Shown: positions 43,975 to 52,347 of the stretch, piece after piece
Position numbering within the stretch: position 1 is the stretch's first letter
Layout: each line of letters begins with the position of its first letter
Assembly (NCBI GenBank): GCA_964343805.1
Contig: CAYFLR010000012.1
Coordinates: 72,150-136,149 of the forward strand
DNA: 64,000 nucleotides
Direction: 5' to 3'
Origin: CAYFLR01 sp964343805
Lineage (GTDB): Bacteria > Bdellovibrionota_B > Oligoflexia > CAYFLR01
Program-made: the position numbers and the translations under genes
The notes under the pieces: generated by a model
Databases searched by the model: none
Told to the model about the DNA's origin: nothing
What the model saw: only the letters and a program-made list of their open reading frames with translations

Positions 43975-45117
43975 TTATGGTGTTAAATCATCAACATCCA
44001 CATTCCAATAACGGAAAGTCTCTCCAGTCGCAGCACCACCCTCAGCATATTCTAATATAACAATCATGGCTCTATTTGCTGTTACATACATATCATTGGC
44101 GGGTCCTTCCATTGATATGATTACACCTCCATTGGGCAACTCTGCATCGGGGTCAGGATCCGAACCTCCATTTTCACTGAAGATATGTCCTGTGGCTATG
44201 GCCGTGGGCGAGGCTGTCTCCGTATCCGCCTGGGTATAGGTTAGAGTACTGGTATAAGTATCCTTTATCAGAACTATGTTGTATTCTGACATGATTTGAC
44301 CCTTACAGGTCCATGTTGTATCAGCTCCAGTATTGACAATCGCTGAATCACAACCAAACTTAAATTCAAAGGTTCCTTTTCCATTGGCATCAATGGATAC
44401 CAATTGGGCTGATATAAGTGATACATAAGGAGCTCTGTTACCTGAAATGGTAATATCAACTGCATCATCACTAATTTCAGCCCCCTCTAAGGCCTCATCT
44501 GTTGCTTTTACATTCTCTGTAATACTGATGGTGATGGTTTCACCAGTAGAAATTGGGTTGGCTAAGTTGCTGTCAATTTTGACAATCAGAGAGTCTGATC
44601 CATTTGTGAATGTGCATTCATCTGTTCCGCTACAGCTAGCTCCATAAGCCCATGCCTTACCATCAAGAGTGAAAGAATCGATTTNNNNNNNNNNATCACA
44701 ACTTCTATCTCCACGATATAGAAGTATATCAGCGGCAAGAGTTGCTTCTGTCCAGGTGGGGCCAAAAGTTGATTCACAGGTTAGAATTGTAATGGACCAT
44801 GCACTTGGAGTCTCGGCAGCTGAGACTAAGCTAGCAGTTACCGAAGTCTTTCGTAAATCATTAATGGTAACAGTTACAGGAACCAACTCAGGATCCACCG
44901 TTTGGGCTCCCGTGGATGAAAGTCCACCTGATGTACCTGTTCCAGTAGAAGCAGTTGTACTTGTTGTACTTGATGATGTACTGGCCACTTCTTCGGTGGC
45001 AGCTTCCTCTTCATCGTCCGTATCTTTGGTCTTGGTCTGTGAAAATCCACAGGCGACCAAAGTTCCAATGAGAGCTAGAATGAATGTAAATCGCATAAAG
45101 TTTAAGAATGTCTGCAT
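43975..45117 (-). CDS. Lipoprotein of a tandem paralogous pair (member 2), with internal gap
   Basis: About 380 residues. Signal with lipobox GTLVAC, acidic patch (DTDDEEEAATEE), then a Ser/Thr/Gly-rich linker, then a globular region. A 10-N gap at 44685-44694 lies inside; the apparent frame continuity is not proof of gap length. Segments shared with the upstream neighbour include C-x-STF-x-P-T-x-T, LLYRGDRSCD, SFTLDGKAW, and the C-terminal TYTQADT ... FSENGG ... GGVIISMEGP ... MYVTANRAM ... FRYWNVD. The C-terminal half looks beta-rich. AAAAGGGGA precedes the ATG. A good terminator follows. No known family; probably surface exposed. Confidence 0.75.
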   Translation of the reverse strand: MQTFLNFMRFTFILALIGTLVACGFSQTKTKDTDDEEEAATEEVASTSSSTTSTTASTGTGTSGGLSSTGAQTVDPELVPVTVTINDLRKTSVTASLVSAAETPSAWSITILTCESTFGPTWTEATLAADILLYRGDRSCDXXXXIDSFTLDGKAWAYGASCSGTDECTFTNGSDSLIVKIDSNLANPISTGETITISITENVKATDEALEGAEISDDAVDITISGNRAPYVSLISAQLVSIDANGKGTFEFKFGCDSAIVNTGADTTWTCKGQIMSEYNIVLIKDTYTSTLTYTQADTETASPTAIATGHIFSENGGSDPDPDAELPNGGVIISMEGPANDMYVTANRAMIVILEYAEGGAATGETFRYWNVDVDDLTP

Positions 45118-45289
45118 AAGCGTCCCCTTTTAGTTGAACCTCAGCTTAATGTTTTTAACCTATTAAATAAAAAACATAAAAAAGACAAAATTGTCCCTAT
45201 ATATAATTAATCTGAATAAATGATAAAAAACTTAAGTAAAAAATAGAGAAATTAATAAGAAAAATTTATATTCTTGAAATTACTTGAAT

Positions 45290-46419
45290 TTAATTGGTTT
45301 CAAGGCCGGTAAGTGACCAATATCGGTAGCTAGTTCCCTGCTTCAAAATGAGCAACATTTCCCGATTGCCATACATATCATCTGGGCCCACGACATTAAT
45401 TATGAGTCCCCCATGAGAGATGTCGCTATCTTCTGCAATGTCATAAATATTGCCACCCGCTTCTGAAAAGGTTGAAGTTCCAGAAGACATAATGGTATCT
45501 GCCTGAGTTTGGTTGATGCTACCACCATATGTGTCATCCACTAACTTAATTTCAAAGGTGCTCATTACATCCGTGTCACATTCCCAGTTGTCTTTGATAA
45601 TTGTACTTTTATCATCAATATTCGAGGTGCAATCCAGTTTCACCTTAAAGTCTCCTGCGCTGTTGGCGGCCCATTCATCGAGATAAACCACNNNNNNNNN
45701 NTAATGGTTGTCCCTGCACTGGTATTTTCAATGGTCACTGTGGTGGCTAAGCTTTGTGTCGTCTCTTTTGCTTCTTCTGTTATTGCCCAGGTAATGACTT
45801 CAGAGGCATCAAGGGCTGCTGTATTAAGAACAGCCTCTACTTCCACTCTAAGAGATTCTGTCTGGCCAGGGTTATAAAAAGTACAGATGGTACCGATACC
45901 AAAGCAAAAGTCATCATGATTGACCGGGTCCATTTCCCAAACTATGGTATCAAAGGTAAATGATTTCAACTCAGCCACACAATCTTGATCTTTCCGATAA
46001 AGGAGCGGACTGGCAACTAATTGTGTAAAAGTAGGGGCAAAGGTACTTGCACATCCGGTTACATCAATAGCATAAGCAGTTACACTCGTGGCATTGCTCA
46101 CTAAATTAGCATTGAAGCTAGAGTAGATGTTTATTTCCACGTTACTTAAAAGGGAGGGACTGACTCCATTTAACTCGGGTTGATCTTCGTAAACATACTC
46201 AATATTATCTGTGGAAGTAGCAGAGCTTGATACACTTTTAGTTGCAGAGGTGGATGATGTTGAACTCTCACTTGTTTCTTGCTGTACGGAAGAAGACTCA
46301 TCGTTATTATCGTTCTTCTTGTCCTTTTGCTCTACAAAGGAACAGGAACTCACTAATCCCATGATAAGAAGGGTCAGAAATACAATTTTAAGTCTCACAT
46401 TGGGCATGGACCAATCCAT
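45290..46419 (-). CDS. Lipoprotein of a tandem paralogous pair (member 1), split by an assembly gap
   Basis: About 373 residues across the 10-N gap at 45692-45701. Lipobox GLVSSC, then a charged Asn/Asp/Lys patch (EQKDKKNDNNDESS) and a Ser/Thr linker, then a region paralogous to the next gene: CASTFAPTFTQL, LLYRKDQDC, SFTFDTIVWE, and QTQADT ... FSEAGGNIYDI ... GGLIINVVGPDDMYGNREM ... YRYWSL. The first ATG (46419) gives 4 extra residues before a second Met (46407) that may be the real start. The 172 bases to the next gene are AT-rich with no clear terminator. Family unknown. Confidence 0.75.
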
Positions 46420-46528
46420 TTAGGTGATAGAATCTACCTCTATCCCTTGTATTCGACAGCTTTGAGTTAATACTTGAATAAAAGGAAAAAAAGATTTAAA
46501 AAAATAATAAAAATAAATAGATAGAATA

Positions 46529-47656
46529 CTAAAATGTATCTAGTAAAGAGTAGGTAATTGGTGACTTGGTGGTTTTATTCTTGCGATATATCCGATAACC
46601 CAAGTTATGATAGCGCCTTTTCCATTGATCGAAAACCATGTTCAAAGGAAGTATCAAATAGGGGGTTTTTGCTGTTTTTGAGTTCTTATTAAAGAGGAGT
46701 CCTCTAAATAGATAGGTGGTGGCATGTTTGAAACTTTTGTACAAGCTGCCATTGGAACTTACATCTTGATCATAAAATACAATGACATCTCCAAAAACCA
46801 GCGGGGTTTTCCTTGGATCTATGGGTTGATAATAACGATGCAGTGCGCTCCATAGCTCGTTGTGATTGATCATTTTTCTGTGATAATCGGGTTCTCTACG
46901 GATATTTATATGCTCTAAAAAGGATATCCGAGGATCGGCAAAAGCAATAGATGAGTGAAAGCAGTTCGGGCCCCGAACATTTTCGTATTTATAGAGGTTC
47001 TTTCTGGCAAATTTAGGAAAGAAGATTCTGTCTGCACGGACCCACTCCTCTTGCTGAAGTTTGAGTTCAAAAAGGATGGTCTCCAATTCTCTTTCAGTAT
47101 AGAAGTTAGACATATGCAGATAGAATTTTTGTAAATTCTCACCTTTTAGAGCATTGATGTCTAGGTAAGGGATGAGCGATTTTTTTCGTGAGGCTTTTTT
47201 AATGACCCAGTTGCTAATCAGAGGGAGTATAGTACTATCAATTTTTAGATTGTATCTATTTTTTCCAGCTCTAGTGATTAACTGCTTTTTGTTTCTACTC
47301 AGTCGGCTGTAAAGTAACCTTGCCATCCCTTTACGAGCAATTCTCCGGCTAATAGATTTGAGATTTGGGCTCTTTCGTAGCTTGATACTTAAAGGTTCAG
47401 GACTGAAGCTTTTTTTGATTTTGCTACGTTTTTTTAACTGCTTTCTACTTAGAGTGACCTCCCGCACTGATAGACTGAGGGTATTTCCAGGAAAGTCGTC
47501 TGATATGAGTAGAATATCAGTAAATTCAGGTTGATTTTTTTGGGGGGTTAAATGCTCTATTGAAAGCAGTTCTTTGGCAGCTTCCGCTCCGGCCATAGGC
47601 AAGAGAGGGCATACAAATAGCATTAAATATAAGATTTTGGAAACTCCTTTTTCCAT
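46529..47656 (-). CDS. Secreted protein, possible NlpC/P60-like cysteine peptidase
   Basis: 375 residues. Signal peptide ending near LLPMAGAEAA. The first ~150 mature residues are very basic (SRKQLKKRSKIKKSF, PNLKSISRRIARKGMARLL). The C-terminal half has GPNCFHSSIAFADPR, then LVFGDVIVFYD and SFKHATTYLFRG, an order of Cys, Gly-Asp and His similar to NlpC/P60 amidases that cut peptidoglycan peptides. The match is by motif order only and the usual DCSG context is absent. Start codon choice is weak: no ribosome binding site lies before ATG 47656, while AAAAGGAG follows it. Function uncertain. Confidence 0.65.
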   Translation of the reverse strand: MEKGVSKILYLMLFVCPLLPMAGAEAAKELLSIEHLTPQKNQPEFTDILLISDDFPGNTLSLSVREVTLSRKQLKKRSKIKKSFSPEPLSIKLRKSPNLKSISRRIARKGMARLLYSRLSRNKKQLITRAGKNRYNLKIDSTILPLISNWVIKKASRKKSLIPYLDINALKGENLQKFYLHMSNFYTERELETILFELKLQQEEWVRADRIFFPKFARKNLYKYENVRGPNCFHSSIAFADPRISFLEHINIRREPDYHRKMINHNELWSALHRYYQPIDPRKTPLVFGDVIVFYDQDVSSNGSLYKSFKHATTYLFRGLLFNKNSKTAKTPYLILPLNMVFDQWKRRYHNLGYRIYRKNKTTKSPITYSLLDTF

Positions 47657-47823
47657 ATGGGGGTTCTCGGGTAAGAAACTATAAACTTTAGAAAAAAAAT
47701 GTCCTCAGCCAATATTTTTTGGGAAATAACAGGGGAAAAGGGTGCAAGATTTGATTGCCTATGCTAAAATTTAATGAAGCAAGCCAAAAAACTAAATAAT
47801 AAACGACATCAAAGGAAGGGTGT

Positions 47824-48585
47824 ATGACTAAACGAGTTTTAATCGCTGATCGCAGCAAACCCAGTGTGGTTATCATCTCGGAAATGCTAAAGGATAAGTA
47901 TCCAGATGTCTCTATTTCAATAGCCTCCACGGGTCGAGAAGTCTTAAAATGTGCAAAAGAGATAAAATTAGACTTGGTGGTGATGGAATTCTTCCATGAT
48001 GATATTGATGGAGTCGAAGTGGCAAAGAGATTAAAAAAGCTAGATGCCCGCATTCCCATCATTTTTACTACTTTTGAGAATGAAGACTTCTATGATTCCT
48101 ACAACAAGGATCTATTTTATTTCCAAGATTGCTCTTCAATCCAGTACAAGCCAATTAAAACCAAGCAATTTGAAAAAGTGGTTGATAAATACTTACAGCC
48201 AGGAGCTAGAGTTGAAAGACGGTTTAACACCAATCAGCCCTTGTCTTTTAAGGTGAAGCATCGTCGAACTCGACGCAAAAAAGAGTGGCATGGAGTCATG
48301 GAAAATATGAGCCTTAGTGGCTTTTGTCTTTCCAATATAGAAGAGTCCTTGGTTGGAACCGAAGAAACTATTGAGTTTGATTTTCATTCTCTCTTTAAGA
48401 AAAAATCCAAGAAAGGTGCTGATTTTACTATAAAGGGTGAAATCCTTTGGGTGGATAAAGAAAATGGAAAATGTGGTGGAATAATCAAGACACCCACCAA
48501 GAAAAACCATAAAGAGATATTGAGTTACTTAAAAGAGGTTATGATTCAAGATACTTACAATCAGGCCAAGGCTGAATTTCTATAA
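47824..48585 (+). CDS. Degenerate receiver fused to PilZ domain
   Basis: 253 residues. Residues 1-~122 fold like a receiver, but the acidic cluster is only ADRSK and the phospho-acceptor Asp is replaced by Glu 55 (LVVMEFFHDDIDG), so phosphorylation at the usual site is not expected. Residues ~125-245 are a PilZ domain with the c-di-GMP motifs R-x3-R (Arg 129 to Arg 133, GARVERRF) and N-x-S-x2-G (Asn 161 to Gly 166, ENMSLSGF). It probably senses c-di-GMP and acts on motility, adhesion or secretion machinery. AAGGAAGGGTGT precedes the ATG. Its end overlaps the convergent methyltransferase gene by 25 bases. Confidence 0.87.
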   Translation: MTKRVLIADRSKPSVVIISEMLKDKYPDVSISIASTGREVLKCAKEIKLDLVVMEFFHDDIDGVEVAKRLKKLDARIPIIFTTFENEDFYDSYNKDLFYFQDCSSIQYKPIKTKQFEKVVDKYLQPGARVERRFNTNQPLSFKVKHRRTRRKKEWHGVMENMSLSGFCLSNIEESLVGTEETIEFDFHSLFKKKSKKGADFTIKGEILWVDKENGKCGGIIKTPTKKNHKEILSYLKEVMIQDTYNQAKAEFL

Positions 48586-49247
48586 AGTAACATAAGTCCA
48601 TCACCTAAAGGAATCAAGCTGGTTCTAAATCCTTCCAGATGAGCCATCTGGTGGTTAAAATCACTGAGAACTCGCACCGACTCTTTAGGAGATGGAAGAG
48701 CCTTGTGATCATAATCTGCCACCCATCCTTTAAATAATACATTGTCAAAAATCGCCATCCCATCCTCTTTCAACAAGGGAAGAATTAAATTGAAATACTC
48801 TAGGTACTGATCTTTACGTGCGTCAACAAAAATAAAGGAGTAGCTCTTAGATGTTGAGACCTCCTCTTCGAGTAGTATCCTAGCATCTCCTTCTAATAAT
48901 CGGATAGGAGCTTTGGAATATCTTTGAAAATTAGCTTTGGCGAGTTTGCAGTTCGGCTTTGAAAGCTCTAGTGTAGTGATATCTTTGAGGGAGGGAGACA
49001 TTTTTTGAAAAAAGAGTGATGAATAGCCTATGGCTGTTCCTACTTCAAGAAGACTATCGGGCTTTTTCAATGCCAGCAGGGTTGAAAGCAGTGGCATCAC
49101 CTCTTTTTTTAAGATGGGTACTTGGTTTTTATTGGCAAAATCACGCAGCTGGGGAAATGGCTCATTAAAAGGAGAACTCCAATTTGTTAGGAATTCAGCT
49201 AAGTTAGCGTTATGGAAGAAATGGGGGGCTGGTTTTATTGAAGTCAT
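48561..49247 (-). CDS. SAM-dependent O-methyltransferase (class I, YrrM/CCoAOMT-like)
   Basis: 228 residues. SAM motif I is LLEVGTAIGYSSLFF; motif II TTLELSKPNCKLAKANF has an acidic residue for the ribose; LLEGDAR follows; the metal/catalytic region is IFVDARKDQYLEYFN with AIFDNVLFKG downstream. This pattern is that of divalent-metal-dependent O-methyltransferases of the caffeoyl-CoA/catechol type, found in bacteria as tRNA-modifying TrmR or small-molecule enzymes. The substrate cannot be read. The 133-base region between it and cheV is divergent and AT-rich. Confidence 0.88.
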   Translation of the reverse strand: MTSIKPAPHFFHNANLAEFLTNWSSPFNEPFPQLRDFANKNQVPILKKEVMPLLSTLLALKKPDSLLEVGTAIGYSSLFFQKMSPSLKDITTLELSKPNCKLAKANFQRYSKAPIRLLEGDARILLEEEVSTSKSYSFIFVDARKDQYLEYFNLILPLLKEDGMAIFDNVLFKGWVADYDHKALPSPKESVRVLSDFNHQMAHLEGFRTSLIPLGDGLMLLYRNSALA

Positions 49248-49380
49248 AGGTTTTTCTCATTGCTAGAAGGTTGCACAGTGACTATTTCGTAGTAACAGAA
49301 AAGTTTTAGTAAAGAAAAATAAAAAAGTTCCGAAGCAAATACCAGGAGATTTTAAATACCAGTTTTTTAGAGAGTCTATA

Positions 49381-50386
49381 ATGGAAGAGAGCATTGCCCA
49401 ATTAGATTATAACCATCTGGAGCTAATTGAATTTACCATCAATCGAACCTCCTCAACAGGACAGGTTTGTGAAGGTATATATGGGGTCAACGTGGCTAAA
49501 GTCCGTGAAGTGATCCGCTTACCTAAAATAAATGAGTTCTCTNNNNNNNNNNNNNNNNNNNNNNNNNNNNNNNNNNNNNNNNNNNNNNNNNNNNNNNNNN
49601 NNNNNNNNNNNNNNNNNNNNNGTGGGAATTTTTGAGCATCGTGGAGTCCCGGTCCCCGCTATTCACCTTGCCAAATTTCTGGGAGAACGTGATTATCCGG
49701 TGGCAGAAACAGCTCAAGTCTTAATCTTAGAGTTTAATAACCGTCACGCAGGATTTATAGTGGAATCTACTAAGAAAATTAGGAAGGTCTCTTGGAACCG
49801 AGTTCTTCCTCCCTCTTCTGATTGTCTAGAAGGTATTACAGGGATGACTTTAATTGAAGACAGTGAATTCTTGTTTATTTTAGATTTTGAAATGATTTTA
49901 GAAAGGATTGAGGGCCGTAGCTATGGCCAGAATATGGATAGTGGTAAAGCGGTAGAGGCCATTAAGAAAATGAGGTCCCCTAATCAAAAGGTCATTATGC
50001 TGGTTGATGACTCAGCTACAGCCAGAAAAGCTTTGTCTGGTATGCTTTCTAATTCCATATTTGAACTAATTGAAGCAAAAAATGGGATTGAAGCCCTTCA
50101 TCTGCTTAATCAATATCATGACGAAATGAAGGCAAGTGGTAGTAATAAGCTCGGCATTGACCTTATAATCACTGATTTAGAAATGCCTCAGATGGATGGT
50201 CTTACTCTTACTTCCAAAATTAAAGAAGATCCTAATTTTGAAAATGTTCCGATCATTATGCACTCGTCTTTATCAGGACAAGCCAATGTGGATAAAGGTG
50301 AAAAGGCAGGTTGTGACTACTATGTGGTGAAATTTAATCAAAAAGAAGTTATTGCCGCAATCACAGATGCCCTAAAATTAGGTTAG
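49381..50386 (+). CDS. cheV: CheV-type chemotaxis protein (CheW plus receiver), with a 79-N gap
   Basis: About 335 residues if the N run 49543-49621 reflects true length. The CheW domain begins LELIEFTINR ... YGVNVAKVREVIRLPKI, is broken by the gap, and resumes VGIFEHRGVPVPAIHLAKFL, LILEFNNRHAGFIVESTKKI. The C-terminal receiver has MLVDDSATARKAL, the acceptor Asp in IITDLEMPQMDGLTL, the Ser in IMHSSLSG, and the Lys in YVVKFNQKE. CheV couples receptors to CheA and is tuned by phosphorylation. It is far from the main che cluster and stands alone. Frame across the gap appears intact. Confidence 0.92.
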
Positions 50387-50400
50387 CTTCCCCTTTCTAT

Positions 50401-50429
50401 TTGCTTAAATAAATAAATTAATCTACACT
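50401..50429 (+). promoter_or_regulatory. Candidate promoter for accA
   Basis: TTGCTT (50401-50406), 17 bases, TACACT (50424-50429), 15 bases after the cheV stop. It would yield a leader of about 75 bases before the accA ATG at 50512. Confidence 0.55.
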
Positions 50430-50452
50430 TGCTCCCGCTTCATTTATCCTGA

Positions 50453-50481
50453 ATCCTCAGAACTTTTGGATTTATGAGGAT
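50453..50481 (+). promoter_or_regulatory. Hairpin in the accA leader
   Basis: ATCCTCA (50453-50459) pairs exactly with TGAGGAT (50475-50481) around a 15-base loop. It lies about 30 bases before the start codon and is not followed directly by a T tract. A regulatory role is inference. Confidence 0.35.
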
Positions 50482-50511
50482 AGAGGATTTATTTTTATAG
50501 ATGGGTGGGTT

Positions 50512-51501
50512 ATGTCCGAACTATTGCATTCTCTTAATTACGTCGATTTTGAAAAACCCATAGTGGATCTTCACAATAAAATCGAAGAGCTAAAAGGGAT
50601 CTCTTCCACTGGAGAAGTAAGTTTTGATAGTGAAATAGGTCATTTAGAAGGTGAGTTAAAAATCCTTAGAGATGAAATATTCAACTCCCTCACTCCGATT
50701 CAAGTGTGCCAACTGGCACGGCATCCTATGAGGCCCTATACTCTCGATTATATCCAGCATCTTTTTACCGACTTCACCGAACTTCATGGAGATCGGAAAT
50801 TTGCAGATGACCCTGCTATAGTAGGAGGTATGGCCTATTTTAACCAGCAGAGTGTTATGATTATTGGTCATCAAAAGGGAAGAGGCACCAAAGAGGGTCT
50901 TCACCGAAATTTTGGTATGCCACGACCTGAAGGTTATCGTAAAGGGATAAGGCTCATGAAAATGGCCGATCAATTTAATTTACCAATTATTACTTTTATC
51001 GATACTCCAGGGGCTTATCCAGGCGTAGGTGCGGAAGAAAGAGGTCAGGCTGAGGCCATCGCTGAAAGTTTGTATGTAATGTCTCAACTCAAAGTGCCGA
51101 TTATTACCTTTATAATTGGAGAAGGTGGTTCGGGTGGAGCCCTTGCATTGGCAGTACCCAATGAACTTCATATGTTAGAATACTCCACTTTCTCGGTGAT
51201 CTCACCAGAAGGATGTGCTTCCATTCTATGGAAAGATAAAGATCAGGCTGCCACTGCGGCTGAAAGCTTAAAGCTTACTGCCGAAGACCTTTTAGGGTTA
51301 GACGTTATAGACTCTATACTCAAAGAGCCGGTGGGAGGGGCTCATCAGGATGCAAAACAAATGGCAGATACCATATCACAAAGCATAACCTCTTTTTTGA
51401 AGCACTACCAAGGATTAGAAAAAGAGGAAATATTAGAACGCCGTTTGAAGAAGTTAAGGAATTTAGGATTAGTTCATTTGGATGATAAATCTCGTAAATA
51501 A
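50512..51501 (+). CDS. accA: Acetyl-CoA carboxylase carboxyltransferase subunit alpha
   Basis: 329 residues, the usual length. With AccD it transfers the carboxyl group from biotin to acetyl-CoA, giving malonyl-CoA for fatty acid synthesis. Landmarks: LARHPMRPYTLDYI, FTELHGDRKFADDPAIVGG, GHQKGRGTKEGLHRNFGMP, FIDTPGAYPGVGAEERGQAE, the oxyanion-type segment GEGGSGGALALAVPN, and VISPEGCASILWKD. Cytoplasmic. It starts a run of housekeeping genes on the plus strand; cmk follows after 30 bases. The leader has a candidate promoter and a hairpin. Confidence 0.97.
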   Translation: MSELLHSLNYVDFEKPIVDLHNKIEELKGISSTGEVSFDSEIGHLEGELKILRDEIFNSLTPIQVCQLARHPMRPYTLDYIQHLFTDFTELHGDRKFADDPAIVGGMAYFNQQSVMIIGHQKGRGTKEGLHRNFGMPRPEGYRKGIRLMKMADQFNLPIITFIDTPGAYPGVGAEERGQAEAIAESLYVMSQLKVPIITFIIGEGGSGGALALAVPNELHMLEYSTFSVISPEGCASILWKDKDQAATAAESLKLTAEDLLGLDVIDSILKEPVGGAHQDAKQMADTISQSITSFLKHYQGLEKEEILERRLKKLRNLGLVHLDDKSRK

Positions 51502-51531
51502 ATTGAATCAAAAACTTGGAAAAGGTATATC

Positions 51532-52221
51532 ATGTCACAAATTAGTCAGCATTCCCCAATTATCGTTGCTATTGATGGTCCTTGTGGTTCAGGTAAAAGC
51601 ACAGTAGGAAGAGAAGTAGCCGATAAACTCTCATTCCCTTACATTGATACCGGAGCCATGTATCGTTCGGTGGCTCTGTTCGTTAAAAACCATGAAATTG
51701 ATCTCGATAATGAAACAGCAATTAAAGAGATGCTGAATCAGGTAAAGATAGACTTTCAAGAGGGAGAAGGTGGGCAGCGAGTCTTTTTATGTGATCAAGA
51801 TGTCACTTCTGACATTCGAACCGATGAAATCTCCCTAATGGCCAGCCGAGTTTCAAAAATCCCCTTGGTTAGAAAAGCCCTCGTTCCTATGCAACGAGAA
51901 GTAGCTAAAGGGAAAAAGGGGGCTGTATTAGATGGTAGGGATGTGGCTACTGTTATTTTTCCTGAAGCACCCGTTAAAGTATTTTTGACTGCTCAAGAAG
52001 AAATAAGGGCACGTAGAAGATTTGATGAGATGGTAAGAAGAGGGATGAATGTAGAATTTAAGCAGGTTCACAGCGATCTTCACAAGAGAGATATGGAGGA
52101 TAGGCAACGTGAATGTGACCCTTTAAGACAAGATAAGGATGCTGTTTTAATTGACTCCAGTGAATTGACCATTGAACAAGTGGTGCAAAAAATCGTTAAG
52201 CTGGCTAATTCATTTCTATAA
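51532..52221 (+). CDS. cmk: Cytidylate kinase
   Basis: 229 residues. P-loop AIDGPCGSGKST at residues 13-24, then FPYIDTGAMYRSVAL, the CMP-binding region with VRKALVPMQREVAKGKKGAV, LDGRDVATVIFPEAPVKVFL, and the lid RRRFDEMVRRGM. It phosphorylates CMP and dCMP using ATP. The cmk-rpsA order is conserved widely in proteobacteria. AAAAGGT precedes the ATG. The gene is 30 bases after accA. Cytoplasmic. Confidence 0.97.
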   Translation: MSQISQHSPIIVAIDGPCGSGKSTVGREVADKLSFPYIDTGAMYRSVALFVKNHEIDLDNETAIKEMLNQVKIDFQEGEGGQRVFLCDQDVTSDIRTDEISLMASRVSKIPLVRKALVPMQREVAKGKKGAVLDGRDVATVIFPEAPVKVFLTAQEEIRARRRFDEMVRRGMNVEFKQVHSDLHKRDMEDRQRECDPLRQDKDAVLIDSSELTIEQVVQKIVKLANSFL

Positions 52222-52248
52222 TTGATGCTAGGGTCATCACAACATGTG

Positions 52249-52276
52249 TTGACAGTGCATTTAATCATATGATACT
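52249..52276 (+). promoter_or_regulatory. Promoter for rpsA
   Basis: A consensus -35 TTGACA (52249-52254), 16 bases, GATACT (52271-52276), in the 126 bases between cmk and rpsA. It gives a leader of about 65 bases before ATG 52348. Confidence 0.7.
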
Positions 52277-52347
52277 GATGCCAAACTATAGTTTCTATCC
52301 CTTTGCGTTAGCGAAGGGTGATATTCAGTCGGGAGGACATAAATTTT

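Noticed and set aside
44669..45133. 154-residue open frame on the plus strand opposite the lipoprotein gene
   Set aside because: It is Val/Ser-rich, has no ribosome binding site, and mirrors the Ser/Thr linker of the real minus-strand gene, which has a signal peptide and lipobox.
52318..52347. GTG 52318 as the rpsA start
   Set aside because: GGGAGGA lies between it and ATG 52348, and the N terminus from 52348 is the typical acidic S1 start.
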